From: Burkholderia sp. TSV86
GTDB taxonomy: Bacteria > Pseudomonadota > Gammaproteobacteria > Burkholderiales > Burkholderiaceae
DNA: 64,000 nt
Assembly (NCBI RefSeq): GCF_001522865.1
Contig: NZ_LOWB01000132.1
Coordinates: 1 to 64,000, forward strand
Reading direction: 5' to 3'
The notes beneath the pieces were generated by a model that made no database searches, was not told where the DNA came from, and saw only the letters and a program-made list of their open reading frames with translations. The position numbers and the translations under genes were made by a program. Of this stretch, positions 48,719 through 59,500 are shown piece by piece. Each line of letters opens with the position of its first letter. The stretch's first letter is position 1.

Positions 48719-51700
48719 TTATCGCGTGATCGGCTCCGCCCCGCCCTCGTCTGCGGCGCGCACGTTCGCCAATTGTGCATCGAGCCGCCGGCTCAAAGCC
48801 GCAACCGTCGGCGCGGCAAACAGGTCGCGAATCGTCAGCTCGACGCCAAAGGTCTGGCGCAGCTTGTTGATCGCACGCATCGCGAGCAATGAATCACCGC
48901 CGAGTTCGAAGAAACTGTCGTCGACGCCGAGTGTTTGCGCATCGAGCAACTCCGCGAACAGCGCGCACACCTGCTGCTCGAGCCGGTCGCCGGGCTGGCG
49001 GCGGCTCGCCCCCACGACGACGGGCGCAGGCAATGCGGCACGGTCCAGCTTGCCGTTCGGCGTCAACGGCATCGCATCGAGCGCGACGATCGCGGCAGGC
49101 ACCATGTGCTCCGGCATATCGGCGGCCACGAAACCGCGCAGCGCCGCCGGATCGACCGTCTCGCCGCTGCGTGGCACCACGTATGCGATCAGGCGGCCGT
49201 CGCCAGCCTCGTCATGCCGCACGAGCACTGCCGCCTGCGCGACCGACGCATGCCGCATCAGCCGCGCAACGATCTCGCCCGGCTCGATCCGGAAGCCGCG
49301 CACTTTCACTTGATTGTCGGCGCGGCCGATGAAATCCAGCGCGCCGTCGGGCCGCCATCTCGCCACGTCGCCGGTGCGATACATGCGCGAGCCCGGCTCG
49401 CCAAACGGATCGGCGACGAAGCGCTGCGCGCTCAGCGACGCGCGCGACAAATATCCGCGCGCCAAGCCTGCCCCGGCGACGTACAGCTCGCCCGGCACGC
49501 CTGCCGGCACGGGGCGCAACGCCGCGTCGAGCACATACACGCGCAAGTCCGGTATCGGCTGCCCGATCAGGCTGCTGGCCGGCATGGCCGCCACCGCGCG
49601 GCTCAGCGCCAGATAGCTGACGTGAACGGTCGTCTCGGTAATGCCGTACATATTGACGAGTCGCGGCGCGGTTTCCGAATGGCGCGCATACCAGCCCGCG
49701 AGGCAGCGCGCATCGAGCGCCTCGCCGCCGAACACGACATAGCGCAACGCGAGCCGCGCGCTCAGATCGGGACGTGCTTCGTCCGCCTGCATCAACTGCT
49801 GGAACGCGGACGGCGTTTGATTGAGCACGGTCACGCGCTCGTCGGCCAGCAGCGCGAGGAACTCCGCGGGCGAGCGGCTGACCTCGTAGGGCACGACGAC
49901 GAGCCGGCAGCCGTTGAGCAGCGCGCCCCAGCACTCCCAGACGGAAAAATCGAAAGCGAACGAATGGAACAACGTCCACGCATCCGCCGCGCCGACGTCG
50001 AACCACGCGCGCGTGTTGTCCAGCAGGCGTATGACATTGCGGTGCGTAATCACCACGCCCTTGGGCTGACCGGTCGAGCCGGACGTGTAGATCACGTAAG
50101 CGGCATTTTCCTGATGCAGCGGCGGACTCGGCACGGGATCGCAAGCGGGCGCGGCCTGCAATGCCGATTGCAGTGCAGGATCGTCGAGCAGCATCGCCGG
50201 CGTTCGCGCCGGCAATTGCGCCGCGTGGGCGTGCGTGGTCAGCGTCAGCGTCGGGCGGGCATCGGCGAGCATGAATGCCAGCCGCGAGGCCGGATAAGCG
50301 GGATCGAGCGGGACGTATGCGCCACCCGCCTTCAGTATCGCGAGCATGCAGACGATCAGTTCGGCCGAGCGCGCCATGTGCAACCCGACCAACGCTTCCG
50401 GCCCGACGCCCGAGCCGATCAGCAGATGCGCCAGCCGATTCGCGCGCGCGTTCAACTCGGCATAGCTGATCCGCCGGCCGCCGTCCACCAGCGCGATCGC
50501 GGCCGGGCTCGCGGCGGCTTGCGCCGCGAAGCGCTCGACGATGGTATCGGCGGATGAAATCGGGCCCGGCGCATCCCGCGCGCCGGTCAGCATGTGGCGC
50601 TCCGCCGGCGTCAGCAGCGGCGCCTCGGCGACGGGGCGCTGCGCAGCCGTCACGAGCGCGCTGCCCAGCCGCAGGAAGCGCTCGCGATGCGCGGCCAGAT
50701 CGCCGCTTGTGTACAACGATTCGTTCGCATCGAATGCGATGCGAATGGGCCGGCCCGCGCCGCCGTCATACACGGTGATCGAAAAATCGTCGACAGGCCC
50801 GTTCGACAAATTGTGCGTCTGCGCAAGCTGCTCGCCGAACCGAAGCGCGGGCTCGAACGCCATCAGGTTCACGTTCTGCGCATGCAGGCGCTCGCCCGGC
50901 GCAAACTGCTGCGCATCGCGCAGCATCGCCTCGCCGCGATAGCGCTGGTGCCGCAGCGATGCGCGCATCTCGGCGGCGCATTGCGCGTAAAGCGCGGCGA
51001 AGCTCGTCGCCGCGTCGCACGTGAAGCGCAACGGCAACACGTTCGCCACCATGCCCGGCGTGTTGCGCAACAGGCGGCTCTGGCGCGCGGTGACGGGCAA
51101 GCCGAGCACGACGTCGCGCTGGCCCGTCATTCGATGCAGATAAGCGGCCATCAGCGCGACCAGCAACGGCGGCATGCCCTGCGCGCTGTCGCGCGCCATC
51201 GCGCGCATCCGGTCGCTGGTCGCGGCGTCGAATTCGTCCCATTGCCGGTGGAACCCGCCTGCCGGCGCGAACTGCCCCGGCAACGCCACCGGCGACAGGC
51301 TCTGCGGCTGCGGCCGCTCGATCAATCGCGCGCGCCAATAAGCCTGATCAGCGGCGAACGCGTCCGAGTCCCGATAAGCGCGGTCGTCGTCGATCAAGTC
51401 GTCCAGCGTGCCGAACCACGCCACGGCGGCGGCCCCGCGCTGCACGCACGCGCTGTAGATCTGCGCCGTGCGCCGCACGAGCAATGTCATGCCATAGGCG
51501 TCCGTGACGATATGGTGCGCACACAGATACCAGAAGAAGCGCTGCGCGCCGATCCGCAACAGCGCGCTATTGCACAAGGGGCCCGTTGCATGGTCCGGCG
51601 GCGTGCGCATGTCGCGCATCATCCACGCGAGCGCCGCGTCGGGTGGAGACGCGTCGCCGCTCACGTCGACGAACGGCATGTCGAATTGCCGTGGGCGGCC

Positions 51701-52015
51701 CGGCATTTGCCACGTATCGTCGCCATCGGCCGAAAACGTCACGCGCAGGCTGTCCGCTTCATTCATGGCCTGACTGAACGCTTGCTGCAACAGGCCGTGA
51801 TCGACCGGGCCGCCGATGTCGGCATAGCCCGCCGTGTTGTAGACGCATGTGTCCGGGCGAAGCTGCTCGGCCAGCCAGATTTCCCGCTGCGCGGGCAGCA
51901 ACGCGCGAAACGATGGGTGTCGCATGTTCATGGCGAAATCGATGTCCTGTGTCGAGGGAAAGCGGGCGCGCCGCGCATGCCCGCAAGCCGGTGAAGCGCC
52001 GCGCTCATGCGCCAT
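48719..52015 (-). CDS. glbF: NRPS module C-A(Thr)-PCP, GlbF-like
   Basis: A 1098-aa single-module synthetase. The condensation domain (about 30-465) has [13 protein letters not shown], the HHxxxDG motif with Ala for Gly. The adenylation domain (about 485-985) has [40 protein letters not shown] and NGKLDR. Hand alignment to GrsA gives the code D-F-W-N-V-G-M-V-H, the threonine type. The PCP Ser is in [12 protein letters not shown] (about 1035). No thioesterase. In glidobactin synthesis the matching enzyme N-acylates threonine with a fatty acid and passes it to GlbC; the first-domain C would be the acylating one. The start may be 52015 (overlapping mbtH) or ATG 51931, just before the C domain. 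Confidence 0.9.
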   Translation of the reverse strand: MAHERGASPACGHARRARFPSTQDIDFAMNMRHPSFRALLPAQREIWLAEQLRPDTCVYNTAGYADIGGPVDHGLLQQAFSQAMNEADSLRVTFSADGDDTWQMPGRPRQFDMPFVDVSGDASPPDAALAWMMRDMRTPPDHATGPLCNSALLRIGAQRFFWYLCAHHIVTDAYGMTLLVRRTAQIYSACVQRGAAAVAWFGTLDDLIDDDRAYRDSDAFAADQAYWRARLIERPQPQSLSPVALPGQFAPAGGFHRQWDEFDAATSDRMRAMARDSAQGMPPLLVALMAAYLHRMTGQRDVVLGLPVTARQSRLLRNTPGMVANVLPLRFTCDAATSFAALYAQCAAEMRASLRHQRYRGEAMLRDAQQFAPGERLHAQNVNLMAFEPALRFGEQLAQTHNLSNGPVDDFSITVYDGGAGRPIRIAFDANESLYTSGDLAAHRERFLRLGSALVTAAQRPVAEAPLLTPAERHMLTGARDAPGPISSADTIVERFAAQAAASPAAIALVDGGRRISYAELNARANRLAHLLIGSGVGPEALVGLHMARSAELIVCMLAILKAGGAYVPLDPAYPASRLAFMLADARPTLTLTTHAHAAQLPARTPAMLLDDPALQSALQAAPACDPVPSPPLHQENAAYVIYTSGSTGQPKGVVITHRNVIRLLDNTRAWFDVGAADAWTLFHSFAFDFSVWECWGALLNGCRLVVVPYEVSRSPAEFLALLADERVTVLNQTPSAFQQLMQADEARPDLSARLALRYVVFGGEALDARCLAGWYARHSETAPRLVNMYGITETTVHVSYLALSRAVAAMPASSLIGQPIPDLRVYVLDAALRPVPAGVPGELYVAGAGLARGYLSRASLSAQRFVADPFGEPGSRMYRTGDVARWRPDGALDFIGRADNQVKVRGFRIEPGEIVARLMRHASVAQAAVLVRHDEAGDGRLIAYVVPRSGETVDPAALRGFVAADMPEHMVPAAIVALDAMPLTPNGKLDRAALPAPVVVGASRRQPGDRLEQQVCALFAELLDAQTLGVDDSFFELGGDSLLAMRAINKLRQTFGVELTIRDLFAAPTVAALSRRLDAQLANVRAADEGGAEPITR

Positions 52016-52211
52016 TCACGGCGATGCCGCGCGGCCGCAGATCGGTCCATCGCGCCTCGATGTAATCGAGGCAGGCTTGGCGCGTATCGTCGCCGAACGC
52101 CTTGTGCCAACCCTGGGGTATCGGCAGTTCAGCCGGCCAAAGCGAATGCTGCCCAGCGCCGTTGATCAGCACCTGAAACACACCGTCGGGATCGTCGAGT
52201 AAAGAGGTCAT
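52005..52211 (-). CDS. glbE: MbtH-like protein, GlbE-like
   Basis: A 68-aa MbtH-family chaperone that binds adenylation domains and aids their folding or activity. Signature: [15 protein letters not shown], then [20 protein letters not shown] and WTDLRP. The usual NxExQ is NGAGQ here, so the Glu is Ala. The ATG at 52211 has GGAGG eight bases upstream (52220-52224). It lies between the exporter and the threonine module, which probably overlaps its stop. Confidence 0.93.
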   Translation of the reverse strand: MTSLLDDPDGVFQVLINGAGQHSLWPAELPIPQGWHKAFGDDTRQACLDYIEARWTDLRPRGIAVNGA

Positions 52212-52248
52212 GCGCAAATCCTCCAAGCATCAGTCAACAAGAAGTGAA

Positions 52249-53541
52249 TCATTCGCGCACTGCCCGCGCATGGCCGCGCATCGCGCGCCAGACCACCCGC
52301 ATGGCGAGCGCGTAAAGCAACGCGGCAAAAATGAACGGCACGCCAGGAAAGAACAGCACCGCGCCGGGGCGAGCGAAGTAATCGAACAGCTTGCCGCCCA
52401 GCAGCGGTGCAATCGACGACGCCAGCCCAGTCAGGCATACCAGCGCGCCCTGGTACTCCCCCTGACGCTGCGCGCCGGCATGCACCGAAATCAGGCTGCG
52501 CACGCTCGGATCGCTGATCAGCGACAGCGAATGCAAAACCAGCGCCACGACGATCAGCGCGACGGAATCGGCTTGGCTGTAGACGCCGTAAGCCAGCACG
52601 AACAAGCCGAAGCCGAGCAATGCGGTGCGGTGCTCGCCCAATCGAACCACCAGGCGCGGCAGCAGCAGCGTCTGCGTCAACGTGATGCCGAGCCCGAGGC
52701 CCGCCAGCGCGAAGCCGTTCTCACGCGGCCCCCAGCCCAGGCGCGTTGCGTTGGCGAGCACGAAGCACGACAGATAGATTCCATACGCGATCATCCCGAA
52801 GCACACCGCGGCGAGCAGGCCGCGGAACACGCGATCGCGCCGCACGAGACGCAGGCTGCCGACCAGGCTCGCACGCGCCCACGAGAACGGCACGCGCCGT
52901 TGTGCCGGCAGGCTTTCGCGTAGAAAGAACGCCGCGCTGACGAAATTCAGCAACGCGACCGCCCCGGCTGCGATGAACGGCACGCGCGGCCCCAGCGCGC
53001 CCAGCAGCCCGCCGAAGGCCGGCCCGGCGATCAGGCCGAGCCCGAGCACGCTGCTCGCGAGCGCGAAACGGCGTGAGCGCAGCGCGGGCGGCGTCACGTC
53101 GGCCAGGTACGCGGTGGCCACGGCGGCGCTCGACGCCGTGACGCCGGCAAGCACGTGGCCCGCGAGCAGCCAGCCGTAGCCGCGCGCGGTCGCGCCGATC
53201 GCATAGCTCGCCGCGCAGCCGCCGAGCGCGACCAGCAGAACCGGACGGCGGCCCCACGAATCGCTGACCGAGCCGACCAGCGGCCCGAATACGAATTGCA
53301 TGAAGTAGAAGCACGCGATCAGGCTTCCGAGCATCACCGGCACCTGCGCCGGCCGCGCGCCGACGGCCGCGAGCAGATCCGGCAACACCGGAATCGCGAC
53401 GCCGAGCCCGACGGCGTCGACGGCCAGCGTGGCGAGAATGATCCACACGTCCCGCGAAATGCCGGGGCGGGCGGGCGCCGTTGCGGCCGCGTCCACGCAG
53501 GCGGCGCCGATCGTCTGTTCGCGGCTATCCATGACCGTCAT
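52249..53541 (-). CDS. glbD: MFS exporter, GlbD-like
   Basis: A 430-aa major facilitator of the 12-helix TetA-like drug/H+ antiporter type. Helix 1 begins DVWIILATLAVDAVGLGVAIPVLPDLL, and the loop 2-3 motif A is seen as GSVSDSWGRRPVLLVALGG. It probably exports the cluster product. Its ATG overlaps the megasynthase stop (ATGA, 53538-53541). A second ATG at 53532 has better spacing to GGAGG and may be the real start. The position between megasynthase and MbtH gene matches the glb order. Confidence 0.88.
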   Translation of the reverse strand: MTVMDSREQTIGAACVDAAATAPARPGISRDVWIILATLAVDAVGLGVAIPVLPDLLAAVGARPAQVPVMLGSLIACFYFMQFVFGPLVGSVSDSWGRRPVLLVALGGCAASYAIGATARGYGWLLAGHVLAGVTASSAAVATAYLADVTPPALRSRRFALASSVLGLGLIAGPAFGGLLGALGPRVPFIAAGAVALLNFVSAAFFLRESLPAQRRVPFSWARASLVGSLRLVRRDRVFRGLLAAVCFGMIAYGIYLSCFVLANATRLGWGPRENGFALAGLGLGITLTQTLLLPRLVVRLGEHRTALLGFGLFVLAYGVYSQADSVALIVVALVLHSLSLISDPSVRSLISVHAGAQRQGEYQGALVCLTGLASSIAPLLGGKLFDYFARPGAVLFFPGVPFIFAALLYALAMRVVWRAMRGHARAVRE

Positions 53542-56500
53542 GCCTCCACGGTGCGCCGCGCCGCAGACAACGCGTGCCGCAGCGCATCGGCGATCTGCCC
53601 GACATGCTCGCTCATCAGGCAGCTATAGTGATTGCCGCGAACCTCGCACGTCCGCACGGGCAGCCGCGTGAAATTCTCCCAGCCCCACGCCGGCGTCTCG
53701 CGGATTTCGGGCAGATTGATGCCGTCGGGCAAAGGCTGAGTCGCCTTGAACAACATCACCGGAATCGGCAACGGTTCGTGCGGCGGATCGTAAAGCGCGG
53801 AGAAATCCGCCGCGGCCCGATACACGTTGAACAGCCCGCGAATCGCGCTCGTGTCGCTTTGCGACTGCACCACGCCGAACCGCGCGAGCCGTTCGCTCAT
53901 GAACGCCAGCAGCCGTTCGCGCGACGCGGCGCGCAGCGCGGCCTCGTCGATGCCCGTCATCATCTCCATCTTGCCCGAGTAATACGCAAAGACGCCGAGA
54001 ATCATGCTGGCGATCTCAAAGTCGTCCTGATGCGGCACGAACGAATACGGCGGCGCGGCCGAATCAAACATCGCGACGAGTCCGATCGCATCGCCCGCCG
54101 CATGCAACTGACGCGCGATCTCGTATGCGATCTTGCCGCCGAGCGAATGCCCGCCGAGGTAGTAAGGCCCTTCGGGCTGCACGCTGCGCATGCAGCTCAC
54201 ATAGTGCGACGCGATCTGCTCGACCGACGTATGCGGCTCGTGCACGCCGTCGAGGCCGAGATATTGCAGGCCGATCACCGGCCGGTCCGCATCGAGCGCG
54301 TTCGCGAGCGGCAGCAACTGCGTGATGTTGCCGCCCATGCCCGGAATGCAGAAGAACGGCGCCTGCGCGCCGGCCTTGTGCATCGGCACCAGGCAATAGC
54401 GCACCGTTTCGTCGGCGCGCGCCGTTTGGCCGGCATCGTCGCCGAGCGAGCGCAGGATGCGCGCGATCGTCGGTTCCTCGAGAAACTCGCCGAGCGTCGG
54501 GCAACGCGCGTATTGGTCGCGCACGCGGGAAATCAGTTGCGTCGCGAGTAGCGAGTGACCGCCCAGATCGAAGAAATCATCGTCGACTTCGACGTGATCG
54601 ACGCCCAGCAACTCCTGCCACAACGCAACGAGCGCCTGCCGGAGCGAGCCGGGCTCGGGTGCGGCTGCCTGCCCGGCGCTTCGCGGCATGCGCGCCGCCG
54701 GCCCTTCCGCGAAGCCGGCCTTGCTGACGATGAGTTGCGGCATGTCGTGCGCAAGCGCCAGCTCGAAAATCGCACAGCCCTCATGATTGCTCAGCCCCCG
54801 CAGCGCCGGCCCGTGCCCGCTTGGACGGCGGCTGCGCTCGGCGTGCGCGACGGCCATCCCGGTCTGTGCCCAGGTGTCCCAATTGACCGCGATGGCCGGC
54901 ATGCCGCGCTGCCGCCAATATCGCGCGAGCGCGTCCATATAGCCGTTCGCCGCGGCGTAGTCCGCCTGACCCAGGCCGCCGACCACCGCGGCAAGCGACG
55001 AGCACAACAGCACGAAGTCGGGCTGCTCGTGCGCGAACTGGTCGAACAGGTGCCGCGCGCCATCCACTTTCGCGGCCAGCACGCGCCGCCACGCATCGGG
55101 CGTGCCGGTCTCGATCAGCCCGCTCGCTTCGACGCCGGCCGCATGGATCACCCCGTCGATGCGCCCGAATCGCGCACGCGCCGCCCGCACCGCGCCGGCA
55201 AGCTGCCCAGCGTCGGCCACGTCGGCGGCAAGCCGCAGCACGCGCGCGCCCGCCGCTTCCAACGCCGCGAACCGCGCGGCATTTTCGTCGTGCGGGGAAC
55301 GGCTGAGCAGCGCCAGCCCGACATCGCGCCGCCGGCTCGCGATATGCATCGCCAATTCGAGGCCAACACCGGTCGCGCCGCCGGTGATCAGATAAACGCC
55401 GCCATCGCGCAGCACATCTTCTCGCGAAGCCGTGGCCAGCGGCACGTGGCTGGCCGCTTCCCGCCGTCCGTCGACCAGCGTGACGCTGCTCGGCAAATCG
55501 GGCGATGCGCCGGGCAGCACCGCAGGCTCGGACGACAGCTCCCTTTTCAACGCCGCGAGGGTGGCATCGTTCATGTCGTCGAGATCGATATGGCGGCAGA
55601 CGATATGCGGGTATTCCCAGTGCACTGCGTTGAGCAATCCGGCCAAGGCCGCGCCCGCGCAAGCGTCGAGCGTGCGCGCCGCGCGCACGCCTTGCGTGAC
55701 GAGCGACACGCGCCAATCCCGCTGTCGAGCGCCCAGCGCCTGGAGCAACGTGATCAGACCGATGAACGCGCCATCGACATCGGCCGCCGACGCGGCGCAG
55801 CAGCCGTACACCACGTGCAGCGGGGTGTCTGGATGCGTGGCAAGTTCCGCCACCAGGCGCTCGCAATCAGCCTTGTTACCCGCGCGCAAGCCGTAGCGGT
55901 TTTCGCCGAGCGGGCGAAACGCGTCGTCGTGGCGGATCAGCACGCTGTTCGCGGGTGCGAACGCGGCCCATTCGTCGCTGAACACGAGCCAACGCGCCGC
56001 AGGCAGCGCACGGCCCGCGGGCGCATCGACCCATTTGACCGTGCGGCACCATTGCATGACGTCGCGGGCACGGCGCACCGGCTCGCGGCGGCCGAAGCCG
56101 CGAATCGTGACGAGTACGTCCGCGCGCGACGCCGCCTCGTCCCATGCGAACAGCGTGACGTCGAACACGTTCGGCGCAGTCTCCACCGCCAGGCTGTAGC
56201 ACTCGGCGCACAACGGCCGATGCATCTCGATCAACTCATAACGGAACGGGACCGACTCGTCATGCGGCCGCAAGCAGACAGGCAGGAACGCACTCGCCAC
56301 ATCGAGCAGCGCCGGATGCAGCGCGAAGGCCGGCAGATCGCCGTGGCCCCCGGCCGGCAGTCTCAGCCGCGCCAGCCCTGCGTTGCCGCCCAGCCAAACC
56401 GCGTCGATACTGCGCCAGCGCGGCCCGTACTCCGCGAACGCCTGCGCGAACCGCGCGCGGGCATCGTCCACTTCGGCCAAGTGCCACTGCTCGCAAAGCG

Positions 56501-59500
56501 CGGCCGGCGATTCCAGCGCGGCCGGTGCGGGGACAGCGCGGCCGATGCGGCCGTTCGCGTGCGCGATCCCGTCGCCTTGTTCATCGAGCGATTCGAGCAC
56601 GAAATCCGCTCCGTCGTCGCACGGCTCGAATCTCACGCGCATGCGGCGACGCTCGCCGTCCGCCAAGATCAGTGCGGACGGAAAATAGACGTCGCACATC
56701 GCAATGGCGATATCCGGCCGCCTCAAAGCAAACGCGCGCCGCACGAGTTCGATACACGCCGTGCCGGGCAACACGCTCGCGCCGTCGAAGATCCGGTGCT
56801 CGTCGACGAACCAGAGCCGCTCATGCAGCGTGAACGATACCGTGATGCGCCCGCCACCGCCGTCTTCTTCGCATTGCATCGGCACCTCACCGATATCGTG
56901 CGACGCGCTGCCTGCCTGCGCCGCCGACGATGCGCTCGCCGCCGCGCTTGCCGGCCGATCGATCCAGAAACGCTTGCGCTCGAACGCATAGGTGGGCAGC
57001 GCGATTCGCCGCGCCGTCCCCGGCGCATGCATTCGCGGCCAATCAACTTCCACGCCTTGCGCCCACAGCGTGCCGACGCCTTGCAGCAGCTCGGCCAGGT
57101 CGGGACGCTTGTCGCGCGCGTGCGGCAGTGTCGCGACGATACGCTGCGCGCCAAGCTTGCTCCAGCCACCGATCAGGTTGCCCAATGCGCGGCCCGGCCC
57201 CACTTCGACGAATATCGGCTGATCGAGCGCGTCGAGCAGCGTGCCGACGCCCGTATGAAACTGCACGGGTTGGCGCAGATGCGCGCCCCAGTAGCCGGGG
57301 TCTGCCAGATCTTGCTGATTCAGCCAGCGGCCGCTGCGATTCGAGATCACCGGAATGCGCCCGGTGCTGCAAGCGATGCGCGCGCTCGCGCGATTGACCT
57401 CGGACTCGGCGCCGGCCATCAGCGACGAATGAAACGCATGCGACGTCGCCAGACGCTGGCACGCGACTCCCGCCGCGATGCACGCATCCTCGAGCGCAAT
57501 GATCTGATCGACGGCCCCCGCCAGCACGTATTGCCGCGGTCCGTTGATCGCCGCGATTTCACAGCCGGAACGATTCAGCTCCGCCAATTCGTCGGGGCCC
57601 GCGAGCACCGCCAGCATCGCGCCCGCCGGCTGGCGCTGCATCGCCGCGGCGCGCGTCGCGACCAGCATCAACGCATCCGGCAACGCGATCATGCCGCTCA
57701 CCGCCGCCGCGACAAGCTCGCCGACGCTGTGGCCGATCATCGCCTGCGGCACGATTGCCCATTCATGCAATTGCAGCGCGAGTGCATATTCGATTGTGAA
57801 AAGCGCCGGTTGCGTGTAGCGCGTTTCCTTCAGCAACGACGCATCGCCGTCGAACATCAGCGACCGGATGTCCTGCCCGATAGATTCGCGCAGCATCGAC
57901 GCACAGCGGTCCACTTCGGTCCGGAACACGCCGCCTTCTCGATACAGCGCCGCCCCCATGCCCGGATACTGACTGCCCTGGCCGGGAAACATGAAGACGA
58001 CGGGCGGCGCATGCCGGCGCTCGAACGCTGCCAGCGCGTCGATACGATTCAACTGCTCGCTCACGTCGCCTGCTTCGTCGAGCACCGCGAAGCCGCGATG
58101 TTCGAAGGCGGTGCGGCCGAGCTGAAGCGTATAGGCCGCATCCCGGATGCGCGTACCGGGCAGCGCGCGGTGCAGCCGCCGCCATTGCTCGCGCAGTGCG
58201 TTTTGCGAGCGCGCCGAAACCGGCAGCAATTGCCAGCGCGGCGGCTCATGCGCCGGCACGCGACGCGCGCGCGGCGCTTCTTCGAGCACCACATGAACAT
58301 TAGTGCCGCCGACGCCGAACGAGCTGACGCCGGCGCGCCGCGGCGCGCCGGCTCTCGGCCATGCGCGCGCATGCTGAACGACGCTGAACGGCGTCTTGTC
58401 GAAACCGATCTGCGCGTTCGGCGTGTGGCAGTTGATGCTGGGCGGAATGACTTCGTGGTGCAGCGCGAGGACCGTCTTGATCAATCCGGCAATGCCCGCC
58501 GCGGCGTCCAGATGCCCGATGTTGCCTTTGACCGAGCCGATTCCGCATTGCCCGTGCGGCAACGCGCCGGAGGCGGTTTCGTCGGCGAACGCCTGAGCGA
58601 GCGCGCGCACCTCGATCGGATCGCCAAGCGGCGTGCCCGTGCCGTGCGCCTCCACATAGCCGATGCTTTCGGCCGGGGCCTTGGCCGCCCGCAGCGCCTC
58701 GCGAATGACCGCCGCCTGACCGGCGACGCTCGGCGCGGTATAGCTCACTTTCGCCCCGCCGTCGTTGTTTGCCGCCGATCCCTTGATCACCGCATACACC
58801 GTGTCGCCGTCCCGCCATGCGGCGCTCAGCTTCTTCAACAGCACCACGCCGCCACCGCTGCCGGCCGCCGTGCCTGCCGCGGCGGCGTCGAACGGACGGC
58901 AGCGGCCGTCTGGCGACATGATGCCGCCTTCGGAATAGAGATAGCCGACTTGGTCCGGGTCCAGCGCGAGCGCGCCGGCCAACGCCATCTCGGCTTCGCC
59001 GTTGCGTAAGCTTGCGCAGGCGAGATGAACCGCCATCAGCCCCGACGAGCACGCGGTGCCGACGCTGAGCGCGGGCCCTTGCAGATTGAGCTTGTATGCG
59101 GTGCGGGTGGCAATGAAGTCCTTGTCGTTGCCGATCAGCCATTGGCCCGGTTCGAGCCGCAGCCGCTCGGCATTCGGCATCACGTTTTGCACCAGGTAGT
59201 AACTGAATGCCGCGCCCGCGAACACGCCCACCGAACGCACCCGGCCGGAATCGCCGTAGCCGGCCTCCTCCAATACCTGCCACGCGAGTTCGAGAAAGAT
59301 CCGCTGCTGCGGGTCCATCACCTGCGCCTCGCGCGGCGAATAGCCGAAGAAACCGGCGTCGAAATCGGCCTTGCCTTCGAGTTCCTTGAAGCGGCGCACG
59401 AAATGCGCATGGCGATACAGTTCGGGCGGCACACCATGCGCGTCGAGTTCGGCATCGCTCAATGTGCGGCCTGCCTCATAGCCGGCGAGCAGGCGCTGCC

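Noticed and set aside
54555-59009. 1484-codon + strand frame antisense to the megasynthase
   Set aside because: It is the Arg/His-rich mirror of the true NRPS-PKS frame, whose catalytic motifs are all intact on the - strand.
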